Of a DNA stretch of 34,104 nt, positions 16,655-24,486 are shown piece by piece; the first letter of the stretch is position 1; each line of letters opens with the position of its first letter. The translations under genes and the position numbers were made by a program. The notes beneath the pieces were generated by a model that worked only from the letters and a program-made list of their open reading frames with translations, ran no database searches and was not told where the DNA came from. This DNA is from Acidobacteriota bacterium (lineage in GTDB: Bacteria; Acidobacteriota; UBA4820; DSQY01), in assembly GCA_040752915.1 (NCBI GenBank), contig JBFMHB010000034.1, positions 1-34,104 of the forward strand. The letters run 5' to 3'.

Positions 16655-16851
16655 GTTGAAACGGCAAGGAGGCCGAAAGGCGAACGAGACGCTTTCCCAA
16701 GAGGATCCCCCCTCCTCTCAAAGCTCCCCGGCCGAAAGGCCGGGGAGCCCCCCTCCAGGGTGGAAACGGGGCGAATGATCGGTTTCCCATGAGGATCCCC
16801 CTCCTCTTGTACTGCTCCCCGGGACCCCCCTCCCGGGGAGCGCCTTTTTTT
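16655..16851 (+). repeat. Tandem duplication of a two-hairpin unit
   Basis: Unit A (16655-16748) and unit B (16759-16851) share, in order: a GGAAACGG-like start, GGCGAA-GA, TTTCCCA-GAGGATCCCCC-TCCTCT and a GCTCCCCGG hairpin. Each has a small GAGGA/TCCTC hairpin followed by a strong 11-bp stem. In A the strong stem GCTCCCCGGCC/GGCCGGGGAGC closes on a GAAA tetraloop (16723-16748). In B it is GCTCCCCGGGA/TCCCGGGGAGC (16814-16841) followed by seven T. Unit B lacks about 14 bases present in A. It lies 55 bases after the Fe-S carrier stop. Confidence 0.75.
16814..16851 (+). terminator. Rho-independent terminator in unit B
   Basis: Stem GCTCCCCGGGA (16814-16824) with TCCCGGGGAGC (16831-16841), a six-C loop, then GCC and a run of seven T. 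It would end plus-strand transcripts from the Fe-S carrier gene, about 240 bases past its stop, or a separate short RNA made from the duplicated unit. Confidence 0.85.
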
Positions 16852-16950
16852 GGGTCGCACGTCGGGAAACGCGCGAACGGGGGGAGGCGTCCACGCGACG
16901 GCTCCGGTCCATCCCCCGCCTCCGTTCCTCTCGAGGTTCGCCGGACCGCC

Positions 16951-18444
16951 TCAATCCCCGTCGTAGGCCTGAAGGACGACCTGCCCACCCGGTCCGTCGA
17001 AGACCATCCGGTAGTCGTTCAGGATGTCCCTGCCGAGGATGCCGTACAGAGGCACCGGGAACCGCTGGGGCACGTCCGTCACGAAGATGATTCGCCGATC
17101 GTAGCTCTTCGGCCCCATCGAAATCCTCACCTGTTCGGCGACTCCTGACGTGAAAGCTCCCGACTGTCCCAGCCCATAGAGCTTCCCATACTTGCCCGAG
17201 TTCACCCGGATCCCAACTCGGGGAGCGTACAGAGAGCTCAGAAGGGTGTAGGGGGCCCCGGTGTCGAGAAGGAAGGGAAAGGGACCTCGCCCCTGGAGGA
17301 GGACCGGCACGATGGGCACGCCCCGGTGCCACAGGACCGGGAGAGGGAACCCGCGCTCCCCGAGAAGGGTTTGGGGCTTTGTGCCCGAGGGCCACAAACC
17401 GAAACGGCCCTTCCGCCGGTCGTAGAGAACCACCCCGTCCAGGAAGGGCCCCAGCCCGATGTAGCCGGCCTTGTTGCTCCAGAACTCGCTGTCCCGGACG
17501 TTCACCAGGGCGGGAAGCCTTTGGATGTGCAGGCCCGCCGCCTCCAGGCTCTCCACGAGCACGACGTGGGTCCGTCGGCGCCCCCGATATCCCCATCCCT
17601 CGGCGGTGGTTTCGGAGAGAACGGGCAGATTGAGCCGTCGGATCAGATCTTCGTTCAGCAGGAGGGAGTCGCTTCCCGTGTCCAGGGCGATCCACGTGTC
17701 CCTTGTTCCGTTGAGGCGGAGGGGAATGCTGGGCTCCCGGTAGATCTCCCTGACCCTCGCGAGGGAGGGCGTCTCGGAAGGGAAGGAGACGAGCGTCCCC
17801 CCGCGGGAAGCGAGGGCTTCCTGCAACCGGAGTTCGTCTTGAAGCTCCTCGGAATCCGGGAGCCGGGCGGACAGGGCGCGCAGGCGATCCACCCTGCGGG
17901 AGGACTCGGGATCCAGGCGGGCGGAGGAGGCCTCCACGTTGGGGGAAACCCGGGTTCCCTCCACCCTGCCCCCCCAGAGGAGACGGGAGAGGCCCTCCTC
18001 GTCCCTGCGGAGCTGGAAGACCGTGGCGGCCTTGGTCAGGGCCGTGGAGCCCCAACGCCGGTCCTCCAAGGCCCGCTGGTAGGCCTCCCCCGCCCCTGCG
18101 GGATCGAAGGCATAGAGCCGGCAATCGCCCTGGAGGAGAGCCGCTTCCGGGTCATCTGGAAATCGGCCCGCGAGCTCCTCCGCCGAGGCGAGTGCCTCCG
18201 GCCAGCGCGCCGCCTCGAGCAAGGCCTTGGTCCGGGCGATGGCGATGCGCAGATTACCTGGGTCCTGGCGATGGGCCTTCCCAAGGACTCCCGCCGCCTC
18301 TTCGTAGCGACCCTCTTCCAACAGGGCGATTCCCCTGGCCAGCCCCGTGGAGATCGGCTCTTGAGCCGCCAGCCAAGAAGCCCACAGGAGGAGGGCCGCG
18401 GCGGCCCACCCCCTGCCGGCACCGAATTCACCGATCCTGCTCAT
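16951..18444 (-). CDS. Exported TPR protein with two retropepsin-like aspartyl protease lobes
   Basis: A 497-residue protein. Residues about 10-28 are a signal sequence (W-A-A-A-A-L-L-L-W-A-S-W-L-A-A-Q). Residues about 30-150 are TPR-like helices (G-I-A-L-L-E-E-G-R-Y-E-E-A-A near the start). Two aspartyl-protease lobes follow. Lobe 1 has A-L-D-T-G-S-D-S (D255) and ends with Y-I-G-L-G. Lobe 2 has L-L-D-T-G-A-P-Y-T (D394) and ends with G-I-L-G-R-D. Each lobe carries the hallmark D-T-G and a hydrophobic-hydrophobic-G motif, so one chain could form a complete two-aspartate active site, as in pepsin. Substrate unknown; probably periplasmic. The ATG follows GGAGG at short spacing; another ATG six codons upstream is possible. 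It is divergent from gltX. Confidence 0.85.
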   Translation of the reverse strand: MSRIGEFGAGRGWAAAALLLWASWLAAQEPISTGLARGIALLEEGRYEEAAGVLGKAHRQDPGNLRIAIARTKALLEAARWPEALASAEELAGRFPDDPEAALLQGDCRLYAFDPAGAGEAYQRALEDRRWGSTALTKAATVFQLRRDEEGLSRLLWGGRVEGTRVSPNVEASSARLDPESSRRVDRLRALSARLPDSEELQDELRLQEALASRGGTLVSFPSETPSLARVREIYREPSIPLRLNGTRDTWIALDTGSDSLLLNEDLIRRLNLPVLSETTAEGWGYRGRRRTHVVLVESLEAAGLHIQRLPALVNVRDSEFWSNKAGYIGLGPFLDGVVLYDRRKGRFGLWPSGTKPQTLLGERGFPLPVLWHRGVPIVPVLLQGRGPFPFLLDTGAPYTLLSSLYAPRVGIRVNSGKYGKLYGLGQSGAFTSGVAEQVRISMGPKSYDRRIIFVTDVPQRFPVPLYGILGRDILNDYRMVFDGPGGQVVLQAYDGD

Positions 18445-18502
18445 GCGGCCTCCGCAACCCATTACAACACGCCAAGCCGCCCCCGTGCTTCCGGCCCGCC
18501 GG

Positions 18503-18531
18503 TTGGCTCCGAGGGCCGCCTGTGCTACCTT
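18503..18531 (+). promoter_or_regulatory. Candidate sigma-70 promoter for gltX
   Basis: TTGGCT (18503-18508), a 17-base spacer, then TACCTT (18526-18531) preceded by TGC, giving an extended -10. The gltX start is 53 bases downstream. Confidence 0.5.
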
Positions 18532-18583
18532 GGCGGAGGCCCCGGCCCGCCGGGGCCTCTCTTCCATCCGACCGGAGGCACCC

Positions 18584-20005
18584 ATGTCCGTCCGCGTCCG
18601 CTTCGCCCCCTCTCCCACGGGGTACCTGCACGTGGGAGGAGCCCGCACGGCCCTCATCAACTGGCTCTTCGCCCGAAGGCACGAAGGCTGTTTCGTTCTG
18701 AGGGTGGAAGACACGGACGAGGCCCGCTCCACGCCGGAGATGACCCAGGTCATACTGGACGGGCTCGCCTGGCTCGGCATCACCTGGGACGAAGGTCCCT
18801 TCCTCCAGTCCGAACGGAGTCACCTGTACCGGGAAACGGCCCGGCGTCTCCTCGACGCGGGAAGCGCGTACCGGTGCTTCTGTTCGAAGGAAGCGCTCGC
18901 GGAGAGGAGGAGCGCCGCGGGGAAGCCGGAGGAGTGGAAGTACGACCGGCGCTGCAGGGGCCTGGATCGGACCGAATCCGACGCCCGCGCCGCCTCGGGC
19001 GAGCCCTTCGTGGTCCGTTGCGCGGTCCCCGACGAGCCCCTCCAATGGGACGACGTGGTCAAGGGCCCCATCCGCTTCGAACCCGGGGAAGTCGAGGACT
19101 TCATCCTCCTCCGGTCGGACGGAACGCCCACCTACCACCTCTCCGTCGTTTCGGACGACGCGGCCATGGGCATCACCCACGTGATCCGGGGGGAGGACCA
19201 CGTCAGCAACACGCCCAAGCAGATCGCCCTTTACAAGGGGCTTGGCCTCGCCCCCCCGGTCTTCGGCCACCTTCCCCTCATCCTCGGCATGGACAAGCGG
19301 AAGCTCTCCAAGCGGCACGGCACGGTGTCGGTGCTGAGCTACCGGGACGAGGGCATCCTGCCCCTGGCCCTCTTCAACTACCTGGCGCAGATGGGGGCCA
19401 ACCTCGGGGAAGAGCCGTGCCTCCCTGTCGAGGAGATCCTCCGCCGCTTCGACCTGGATTCCCTGAAAAAGAGCCCCTCGGTCTTCGACCGCGAACAGCT
19501 CCGCTTCGTCAACGCCAAGATCCTAGGAGAAACCCCCACGGACGAACTCGGATCCCTCCTGCCCCCCTTCCTGGCGGCGGAGGGGCTCGCCCCGTCGGCG
19601 ATCCCCGAGCCCGCCGTGGCGGTCCTGAAGACCCGGGCCCACGATCTGAGGGAACTTGCCGCGTGGATGCGGCCCTTTCTCACCGAGGTCTTTCCCTACG
19701 ATGAGAAGGGGCGCGCCAAGGCCCTCAAGGACCCGGCGGCCCTCCCCGCCGTGGCCTCCCTGGCGGAGCGCCTGGCGGAGATCCCCGAGGCCGACTGGAC
19801 GCCCGCCCGCCTGGAGGAGGTCCTCCGCCGCCACGCGGAAGCGTGCGGGATCAAGGCCGGCGCGCTCATCCACCCCGTGCGGCTTTTTCTCACGGGGCGC
19901 TCCGAGAGCCCGGGGATCTTCGACGTCCTCTGGGCCATGGGAAAACCCGGAACCCTCTCGCGCCTTCAGAGGGGGGTGAGGGAACTTGGACCAGCGAATT
20001 CTTAG
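18584..20005 (+). CDS. gltX: Glutamyl-tRNA synthetase
   Basis: A 473-residue class I synthetase that charges tRNA-Glu. Seen: F-A-P-S-P-T-G-Y-L-H-V-G-G-A-R-T at residues 7-22 (HIGH motif H-V-G-G, 16-19), L-R-V-E-D-T-D, I-R-G-E-D-H-V-S-N-T, and K-L-S-K-R-H at about residue 240 (KMSKS equivalent). The stretch C-F-C (about 100) and a later Y/C pair could form the zinc site of some GltX proteins. The C-terminal anticodon domain ends with F-D-V-L-W-A-M-G-K. The ATG at 18584 has GGAGG six bases before it; the frame is open further upstream but only the short form fits the family. ftcD follows after 63 bases, which contain a small GCGCCC/GGGCGC hairpin. Confidence 0.97.
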   Translation: MSVRVRFAPSPTGYLHVGGARTALINWLFARRHEGCFVLRVEDTDEARSTPEMTQVILDGLAWLGITWDEGPFLQSERSHLYRETARRLLDAGSAYRCFCSKEALAERRSAAGKPEEWKYDRRCRGLDRTESDARAASGEPFVVRCAVPDEPLQWDDVVKGPIRFEPGEVEDFILLRSDGTPTYHLSVVSDDAAMGITHVIRGEDHVSNTPKQIALYKGLGLAPPVFGHLPLILGMDKRKLSKRHGTVSVLSYRDEGILPLALFNYLAQMGANLGEEPCLPVEEILRRFDLDSLKKSPSVFDREQLRFVNAKILGETPTDELGSLLPPFLAAEGLAPSAIPEPAVAVLKTRAHDLRELAAWMRPFLTEVFPYDEKGRAKALKDPAALPAVASLAERLAEIPEADWTPARLEEVLRRHAEACGIKAGALIHPVRLFLTGRSESPGIFDVLWAMGKPGTLSRLQRGVRELGPANS

Positions 20006-20068
20006 GAGCGCCCGTCGGGGCGCGACGGCGCCCCCAGACCGCTTCTTTGGAACTCCAGGAGGGTATCC

Positions 20069-21901
20069 ATGGCGAAGATCGTGGAATGCGTCCCCAATTT
20101 CTCCGAGGGCCGCGACGAGTCGGTGATCCGGCAGATCACCGACGCCATCGAGTCGGTAGAGGGCATCCAGCTCAAGGACGTGGACCGCGGCGCGGAAATG
20201 AACCGCGTGGTGGTGACCTTTTTCGGCCCCCCCGACGCCGTGGAGGAGGCGGCCTTCCGGGGCATCGCCAAGGCCGCCGAGGTCATCGACATGTCGAAGC
20301 ACCACGGCACCCATCCCCGGATGGGGGCCACCGACGTCTGCCCCTTCGTCCCCGTGAACGAGGTCACGATGGAGGAGTGCGCGGACATGGCCCGCCGTGT
20401 GGGCCGGAGGGTTGGGGAGGAATTGCGCATCCCCGTATACCTGTACGAGCACGCCGCCTCCCGCCCCGAGCGACGAAACCTGGCCAACATCCGCCGGGGC
20501 GAATACGAGGGCCTCGCCCGAAAACTCAAGGACCCGGAGTGGGCGCCCGATTTCGGCCCCGCCATCTTCAACGCCCGGGCCGGCGCCACCGTCCTGGGGG
20601 CCCGCGAATTTCTCATCGCCTACAACGTGGACCTCAATTCGCGCGCCAAGGACCACGCCACCGACATCGCCTTCGAACTGCGCGAGAAAGGGCGGTCGGT
20701 GCGGACGGGCAACGTGAAGCCCTTCTACTTCATGGGAAAGATCCTCAAGCACGAGCCCGGGAAGTTCTTTTGCGGCTCGTGCGACCAGGTCGCCCCGACG
20801 CCCGCCGACCTCTTCGACCACATCGAAAAGGCCCACGGGTACGACGGCCGGGCCCTCTACCGCCTGAACGACGTGGACCCCGATCGTCTGACCGGGGAAT
20901 CCGTGAAAAAGCCCGGCATCTTCAAGGCCTGCAAGGCCATCGGTTGGGAGGTGCCCCAGTTCGGGCGCTCCCAGATCTCCATCAACCTGACGGACTACAA
21001 GGTGACTCCCACCCACGCCGTCCTGGAAAAGGCCCGCGAACTCGCCGCCGAGAGGGGCCTCGTGGTGACGGGCTCGGAAATCGTGGGCCTCGTCCCGCTG
21101 GCCGCCATGATGGAGACGGGGAAGTTCTACCTTCGGCGCCAGGGCCGTTCGGCGGGCGTGCCGGTGGACGACGTCCTGGAGACGGCCGTCCAGAGCCTGG
21201 GTTTGAGGGACGTGGCCCCCTTCGACGTGAAGGAAAAGGTCATCGGATACCCCTCGGTCCCCGAGGACGCCCTCATCGCGAAGCGCACCGACGCTTTCGT
21301 CCACGAGGTCTCCCGCGATTCCCCCGCCCCGGGCGGCGGTTCCGTGGCGGCCCTGGCGGGCGCGCTGGGGGCGGCGCTGGCCTCCATGGTGGCCAACCTC
21401 ACGGTGGGAAAGCCCGGGTACGAGTCCGCCTTCGACGACATGGCGGCCGCCGCCGAGGAGGCCCAGGAGGTGAAGGACCGGCTCCTCCGAGCGGTGGACG
21501 AGGACACGCGAGCCTTCAACGCCTACATGGACGCGCTCCGCCTCCCCAAGGGCACCGAGGCCGAGAAGGCCGCCCGAAAGGCCGCCCTGCAGGCGGGCCT
21601 CAAGCAGGCCGTGGCCGTGCCCTTGGAGACGGCCCGCCTGGGGCTCCGCGCCATGGCCCTGGCCCGGCGCGCCGCCGAGTCGGGAAACAAGAACTCCGTT
21701 TCCGACGCGGGCGTGGGCGCCCAGATGGGCTTCGCGTGCGTCGGCGGGGCCTGCCTCAACGTGCGCATCAACCTGCCGGGAATCCTCGATGGGGATTTCG
21801 TCGAAGAAATGAAACGCGCCGCGACGGAACTCGAGAACGACGCCCGCCGGCTCCTCGAGGAGACCCTCGCCGTCGTGCTCGCCAAGATCGAGAAGAAGTA
21901 G
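20069..21901 (+). CDS. ftcD: Bifunctional formimidoyltransferase-cyclodeaminase with zinc-finger-like insertion
   Basis: A 610-residue fusion, longer than the animal enzyme (541). The formimidoyltransferase part moves the formimino group from formiminoglutamate to tetrahydrofolate (histidine degradation); the cyclodeaminase part then makes methenyl-THF. Seen: E-C-V-P-N-F-S-E-G-R start, the catalytic-histidine block K-H-H-G-T-H-P-R-M-G-A-T-D-V near residue 80, I-S-I-N-L-T-D-Y near 305, and the cyclodeaminase opening P-A-P-G-G-G-S-V-A-A near 420 with D-A-G-V-G-A-Q later. Between the two lobes of the transferase there is an extra segment (about 220-290) with C235-x2-C238-x12-H251-x4-H256, a C2H2 zinc-finger pattern. 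The ATG follows CAGGAGGG. No hut gene is present nearby, so the histidine link is from family knowledge only. Confidence 0.94.
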   Translation: MAKIVECVPNFSEGRDESVIRQITDAIESVEGIQLKDVDRGAEMNRVVVTFFGPPDAVEEAAFRGIAKAAEVIDMSKHHGTHPRMGATDVCPFVPVNEVTMEECADMARRVGRRVGEELRIPVYLYEHAASRPERRNLANIRRGEYEGLARKLKDPEWAPDFGPAIFNARAGATVLGAREFLIAYNVDLNSRAKDHATDIAFELREKGRSVRTGNVKPFYFMGKILKHEPGKFFCGSCDQVAPTPADLFDHIEKAHGYDGRALYRLNDVDPDRLTGESVKKPGIFKACKAIGWEVPQFGRSQISINLTDYKVTPTHAVLEKARELAAERGLVVTGSEIVGLVPLAAMMETGKFYLRRQGRSAGVPVDDVLETAVQSLGLRDVAPFDVKEKVIGYPSVPEDALIAKRTDAFVHEVSRDSPAPGGGSVAALAGALGAALASMVANLTVGKPGYESAFDDMAAAAEEAQEVKDRLLRAVDEDTRAFNAYMDALRLPKGTEAEKAARKAALQAGLKQAVAVPLETARLGLRAMALARRAAESGNKNSVSDAGVGAQMGFACVGGACLNVRINLPGILDGDFVEEMKRAATELENDARRLLEETLAVVLAKIEKK

Positions 21902-21952
21902 CGGGGGACGGGCGCGCCGGGGTCCGAGCCGCGGACGGCGTCGGGCGGGCGG

Positions 21953-22867
21953 TCAGGGCATCGGCCCCTCCGCCAGGGAGCGGCAGACCATGTCGATCCA
22001 GTCCTTCCGCGTGAAGGAGCCGTCCCACGCGGCCCAGTCCTTGAGGACGTCGGCCTCCTGGATTTGGGCCGGAGTCTGGCCCCGGCCCCACTCCCGGCGC
22101 ACGACGTCGATGGTTTGAAGCAGCATGGCCCGATACGCCCGAACCTCCTCGGCGGTGAGATCTTTCCCGTGGCCGGGGATGATCCGGGCGCCGGGAGGCG
22201 CCAGGTCCAGGACCCTCTCCAGAACCTCGGGGAGCCTGAGGGCGGAGCCCCCGTGGTCCACGTCCACGAAGGGGAATTGCCCCTGGAACACGACGTCGCC
22301 GACGAAGAGGACGTTGGCGCGTTCGAAGAGGACCACCGAATCCCCGTCCGTGTGGCCTCCCGTCAGGGGCACGATGCGGATCCGCTCCCCGTTCAGGTCC
22401 AACCCCACCTCCCCCGTGAAGGTCAGGCGGGGCCTGGCCTCCGGCGGAAGGGCCTCGTGGCTCTCCCCCAGAAGGGTCTGGCCGCTCGAAAGAAGGGGCA
22501 GGACGGACCTGTGGGCCAGGATGACCGCCCCTTTCCCCAGACTCCCGTTGCCCGCCGTGTGGTCGAAGTGCCAGTGGGTGTTGACGATGTAACGGGCCTC
22601 CCGGGCGCCGATCCGTTCCAGTTGCTCCTCCAGGGCCTTCTGAGCCTGCGGGAAGCCCGTGTCCACGAGGAGGGTCCCCTCGGGGCCCTTCAGAGCCAGG
22701 ATGTTCACCCATTCCACGCGGACCTTGTGGAGCCCTCCGCCCAAGGACACGACTTCCGCCCGCGGCGGCCGGGCCTGGGCGGATGCGCACACCCCACCCG
22801 CAAGCAGGGTTCCCGCGGCGAGGACAAGGAAGGCCGCCGTACCTCTCCATCTTCGAAGAACACTCAT
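21953..22867 (-). CDS. Exported metallo-beta-lactamase-fold hydrolase
   Basis: A 304-residue exported protein with a signal peptide (residues 1-31, L-V-L-A-A-G-T-L-L-A-G-G core). The zinc motif H-W-H-F-D-H (98-103) is intact, as are G-G-H-T-D-G-D (second-site His), G-D-V-V-F (bridging Asp) and P-G-H-G. This fits the broad MBL family (quinoprotein relay or lactonase types) rather than a proven antibiotic lactamase. The substrate is unknown. Its ATG overlaps the TGA of the LolA-like gene (ATGA), so the two are translated together. It converges on ftcD with 51 bases between and no clear terminator. Confidence 0.9.
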   Translation of the reverse strand: MSVLRRWRGTAAFLVLAAGTLLAGGVCASAQARPPRAEVVSLGGGLHKVRVEWVNILALKGPEGTLLVDTGFPQAQKALEEQLERIGAREARYIVNTHWHFDHTAGNGSLGKGAVILAHRSVLPLLSSGQTLLGESHEALPPEARPRLTFTGEVGLDLNGERIRIVPLTGGHTDGDSVVLFERANVLFVGDVVFQGQFPFVDVDHGGSALRLPEVLERVLDLAPPGARIIPGHGKDLTAEEVRAYRAMLLQTIDVVRREWGRGQTPAQIQEADVLKDWAAWDGSFTRKDWIDMVCRSLAEGPMP

Positions 22868-23616
22868 GGCCCCTCCTGCCCGATCCTTCCCCGCGCCTCC
22901 CCGGGCATCTCGAAGCGGCCGTCCTCCAACGGGATGTTGATCTCCACCTTCGTGACGGAGGCCCGGCCCGTAAATGCCCAACCGCTGGAAGTCATGGTGC
23001 GCGGAAAAAGAAGACCCTCCACGGGAACGTAGTCTTGAAGGGTTCGCTCGACCCGCGCCACCGACCCTTGAATCGAAATCTCCCCCACGATCCGCGTGGG
23101 AAGGAAGGTGGTCCCGTCGAGCCAGTAGATGACGCGGATCCCCAGGGGAAGCGTGACCGCCAGTTTGTGGTGCGGCTTCGCCTCGTACGACTCCATGCCC
23201 AGGTATCGCGCGGGGTGGTCGAAAAACGCTGGAAAAAGGAAGGCGATGTCCAGCTCGAAGTCCCGACCCTCTTCTTCGGGCAGGAGCTTCGGGCCGGGGT
23301 CTCTCCCGTCCTCCGGCGGAGCGCCCTTCAAGTAGCCGGCCCGTTTGCCGTCGAAGACGAGGATGTAGTCGGCGGACTCGCTGCGGATCCGGTCGGGGCG
23401 CTTGATCTCGTGCGTCACCGTCCTCGGCTTGGCGGCGGGAGTCATCTGGATGCGGAGGGTGCGGACGGCGGCGATCCTGTCGGCGCCGCCCATGGCCGCG
23501 GCGCACCGGGCCACTACCTGCGGAGCCGTGAGGGGAGGGTCCGCCGCGCCTGAGGCCAGCCCAGAAAGCAGAAACGTGAGGATCAAAGTTCTCCGAATCG
23601 CCGTGTAATCTCCCAT
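22864..23616 (-). CDS. Exported LolA/LolB-like protein
   Basis: A 250-residue protein with a signal peptide (residues 1-24). The mature part has the look of the outer-membrane-lipoprotein-sorting fold: A-A-A-M-G-G near residue 40, then R-P-D-R-I-R-S-E, paired short beta strands with V-F-D-G and Y-W-L-D-G, and L-P-T-R-I. Such half-barrels bind lipids or lipoproteins, often in the periplasm. It starts one base after the methyltransferase stop, with GAGGGG inside that gene as the ribosome site, and overlaps the MBL gene by four bases. The tight coupling suggests that MBL and LolA-like proteins share a task. Confidence 0.7.
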   Translation of the reverse strand: MGDYTAIRRTLILTFLLSGLASGAADPPLTAPQVVARCAAAMGGADRIAAVRTLRIQMTPAAKPRTVTHEIKRPDRIRSESADYILVFDGKRAGYLKGAPPEDGRDPGPKLLPEEEGRDFELDIAFLFPAFFDHPARYLGMESYEAKPHHKLAVTLPLGIRVIYWLDGTTFLPTRIVGEISIQGSVARVERTLQDYVPVEGLLFPRTMTSSGWAFTGRASVTKVEINIPLEDGRFEMPGEARGRIGQEGP

Positions 23617-23617
23617 T

Positions 23618-24313
23618 TCAACCCCTCTGCGCCGTATGTTTTCTCAAGACGTTGAGCCTGCACACGGAGCGGAATCGGAATTTCTCGAAGGTTGTACCGC
23701 CGTTTCGGGCCAACCCCTCGGTGACTCGGCGTGCCTCCTGAAGGATGCGGTCCCTGCGGATCGGGTCCTCCTCGAAGACTTCCATCAAGCGGGCGAAATC
23801 CAGAAAAGACCTCTCGATGTAATAGAAGGACTCGAACTCCTCTTTCAGCCCATACGCGCCCGCGGATCGAAGGGCCTCGTAAGCGGCCGCCTGGACCTTC
23901 GACTCGTCTTCGTGGAGCCGGACGACCTCCGAATACGCTCCAGGGCACGCCACGGGCTCCACGAAATAGGCTGCCCCACATGGGGACAAGATCCGCTCGC
24001 ACTCCAGAAGGGCCGTGGGCATATCATCCCGCGGGACGTGGTGGAAGCTTGCGACGTAGTAAACGAGGTCGGCACACCGATCTCTCAAGGGAAGCGCTTG
24101 AGCGGCCCCCGCGAAAAACCTCTCTGCGCCGCTTGCTGAGGCCGTCAGGGCCTTGGTGATCATCCCCCAGGCGTCGAGGCCCACGGCCCGAGCGCCCTGG
24201 GAGGCCATCCAGCGGACGAGGTCCCCTGTACCGCAACCGACGTCCACAGTCACTCTACCGTTGAAGGCGGCAAAGTCGGAGAGCACTTGGGCGTGGGACT
24301 CTACTCTTCTCAT
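23618..24313 (-). CDS. Class I SAM-dependent methyltransferase
   Basis: A 231-residue protein with V-T-V-D-V-G-C-G-T-G-D-L-V (SAM loop), A-V-G-L-D-A as the acidic end of strand 2, and A-D-L-V-Y-Y-V-A-S-F-H-H-V (motif around strand 4), of the Methyltransf_11 kind. The remainder, rich in Glu and aromatic residues, is probably the substrate cap. The ATG at 24313 overlaps the stop of a 58-codon ORF (ATGA). The frame is open upstream to 24499 but that part is low-complexity Arg/Gly and is the shadow of the small ORF. A GAAGGGAA site is 11 bases before the ATG. Substrate unknown. Confidence 0.83.
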   Translation of the reverse strand: MRRVESHAQVLSDFAAFNGRVTVDVGCGTGDLVRWMASQGARAVGLDAWGMITKALTASASGAERFFAGAAQALPLRDRCADLVYYVASFHHVPRDDMPTALLECERILSPCGAAYFVEPVACPGAYSEVVRLHEDESKVQAAAYEALRSAGAYGLKEEFESFYYIERSFLDFARLMEVFEEDPIRRDRILQEARRVTEGLARNGGTTFEKFRFRSVCRLNVLRKHTAQRG

Positions 24314-24486
24314 GGGCCAATGGTTCCCTTCAAGGCGACGATTCGGACCCTCTCGCCTTCGATTCGAAGGTCCGCCTCGTTCCATCCGATTTCCAGGACG
24401 GCAGTTTCCAGGAGGACCTCCCCACCTTGGCGACCCCCGTGTTCTTCTGCTGGATGGACCACCCCTCCCACGCCCCTCGTGATCAC
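24310..24486 (-). CDS. Candidate 58-residue ORF overlapping both neighbours
   Basis: A short frame between the NTF2-like gene and the methyltransferase. It starts with GTG at 24486, overlapping the upstream TGA as GTGA, and ends with TGA at 24310, overlapping the downstream ATG as ATGA. I translated it codon by codon and found no internal stop. The first 20 residues are Gly/His-rich, but the rest (E-V-L-L-E-T-A-V-L-E-I-G-W-N, then D-L-R-I-E-G-E-R-V-R-I-V-A-L-K-G) reads like a real beta-rich protein. No family is recognised. It could be a small coupled protein or the C-terminal remnant of a longer deleted gene. No good ribosome site is seen. Confidence 0.5.
   Translation of the reverse strand: MITRGVGGVVHPAEEHGGRQGGEVLLETAVLEIGWNEADLRIEGERVRIVALKGTIGP

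Noticed and set aside
23731-24159. Plus-strand frame opposite the methyltransferase at 23618-24313
   Set aside because: Arg/Pro-rich shadow; the minus-strand protein has SAM-binding motifs.
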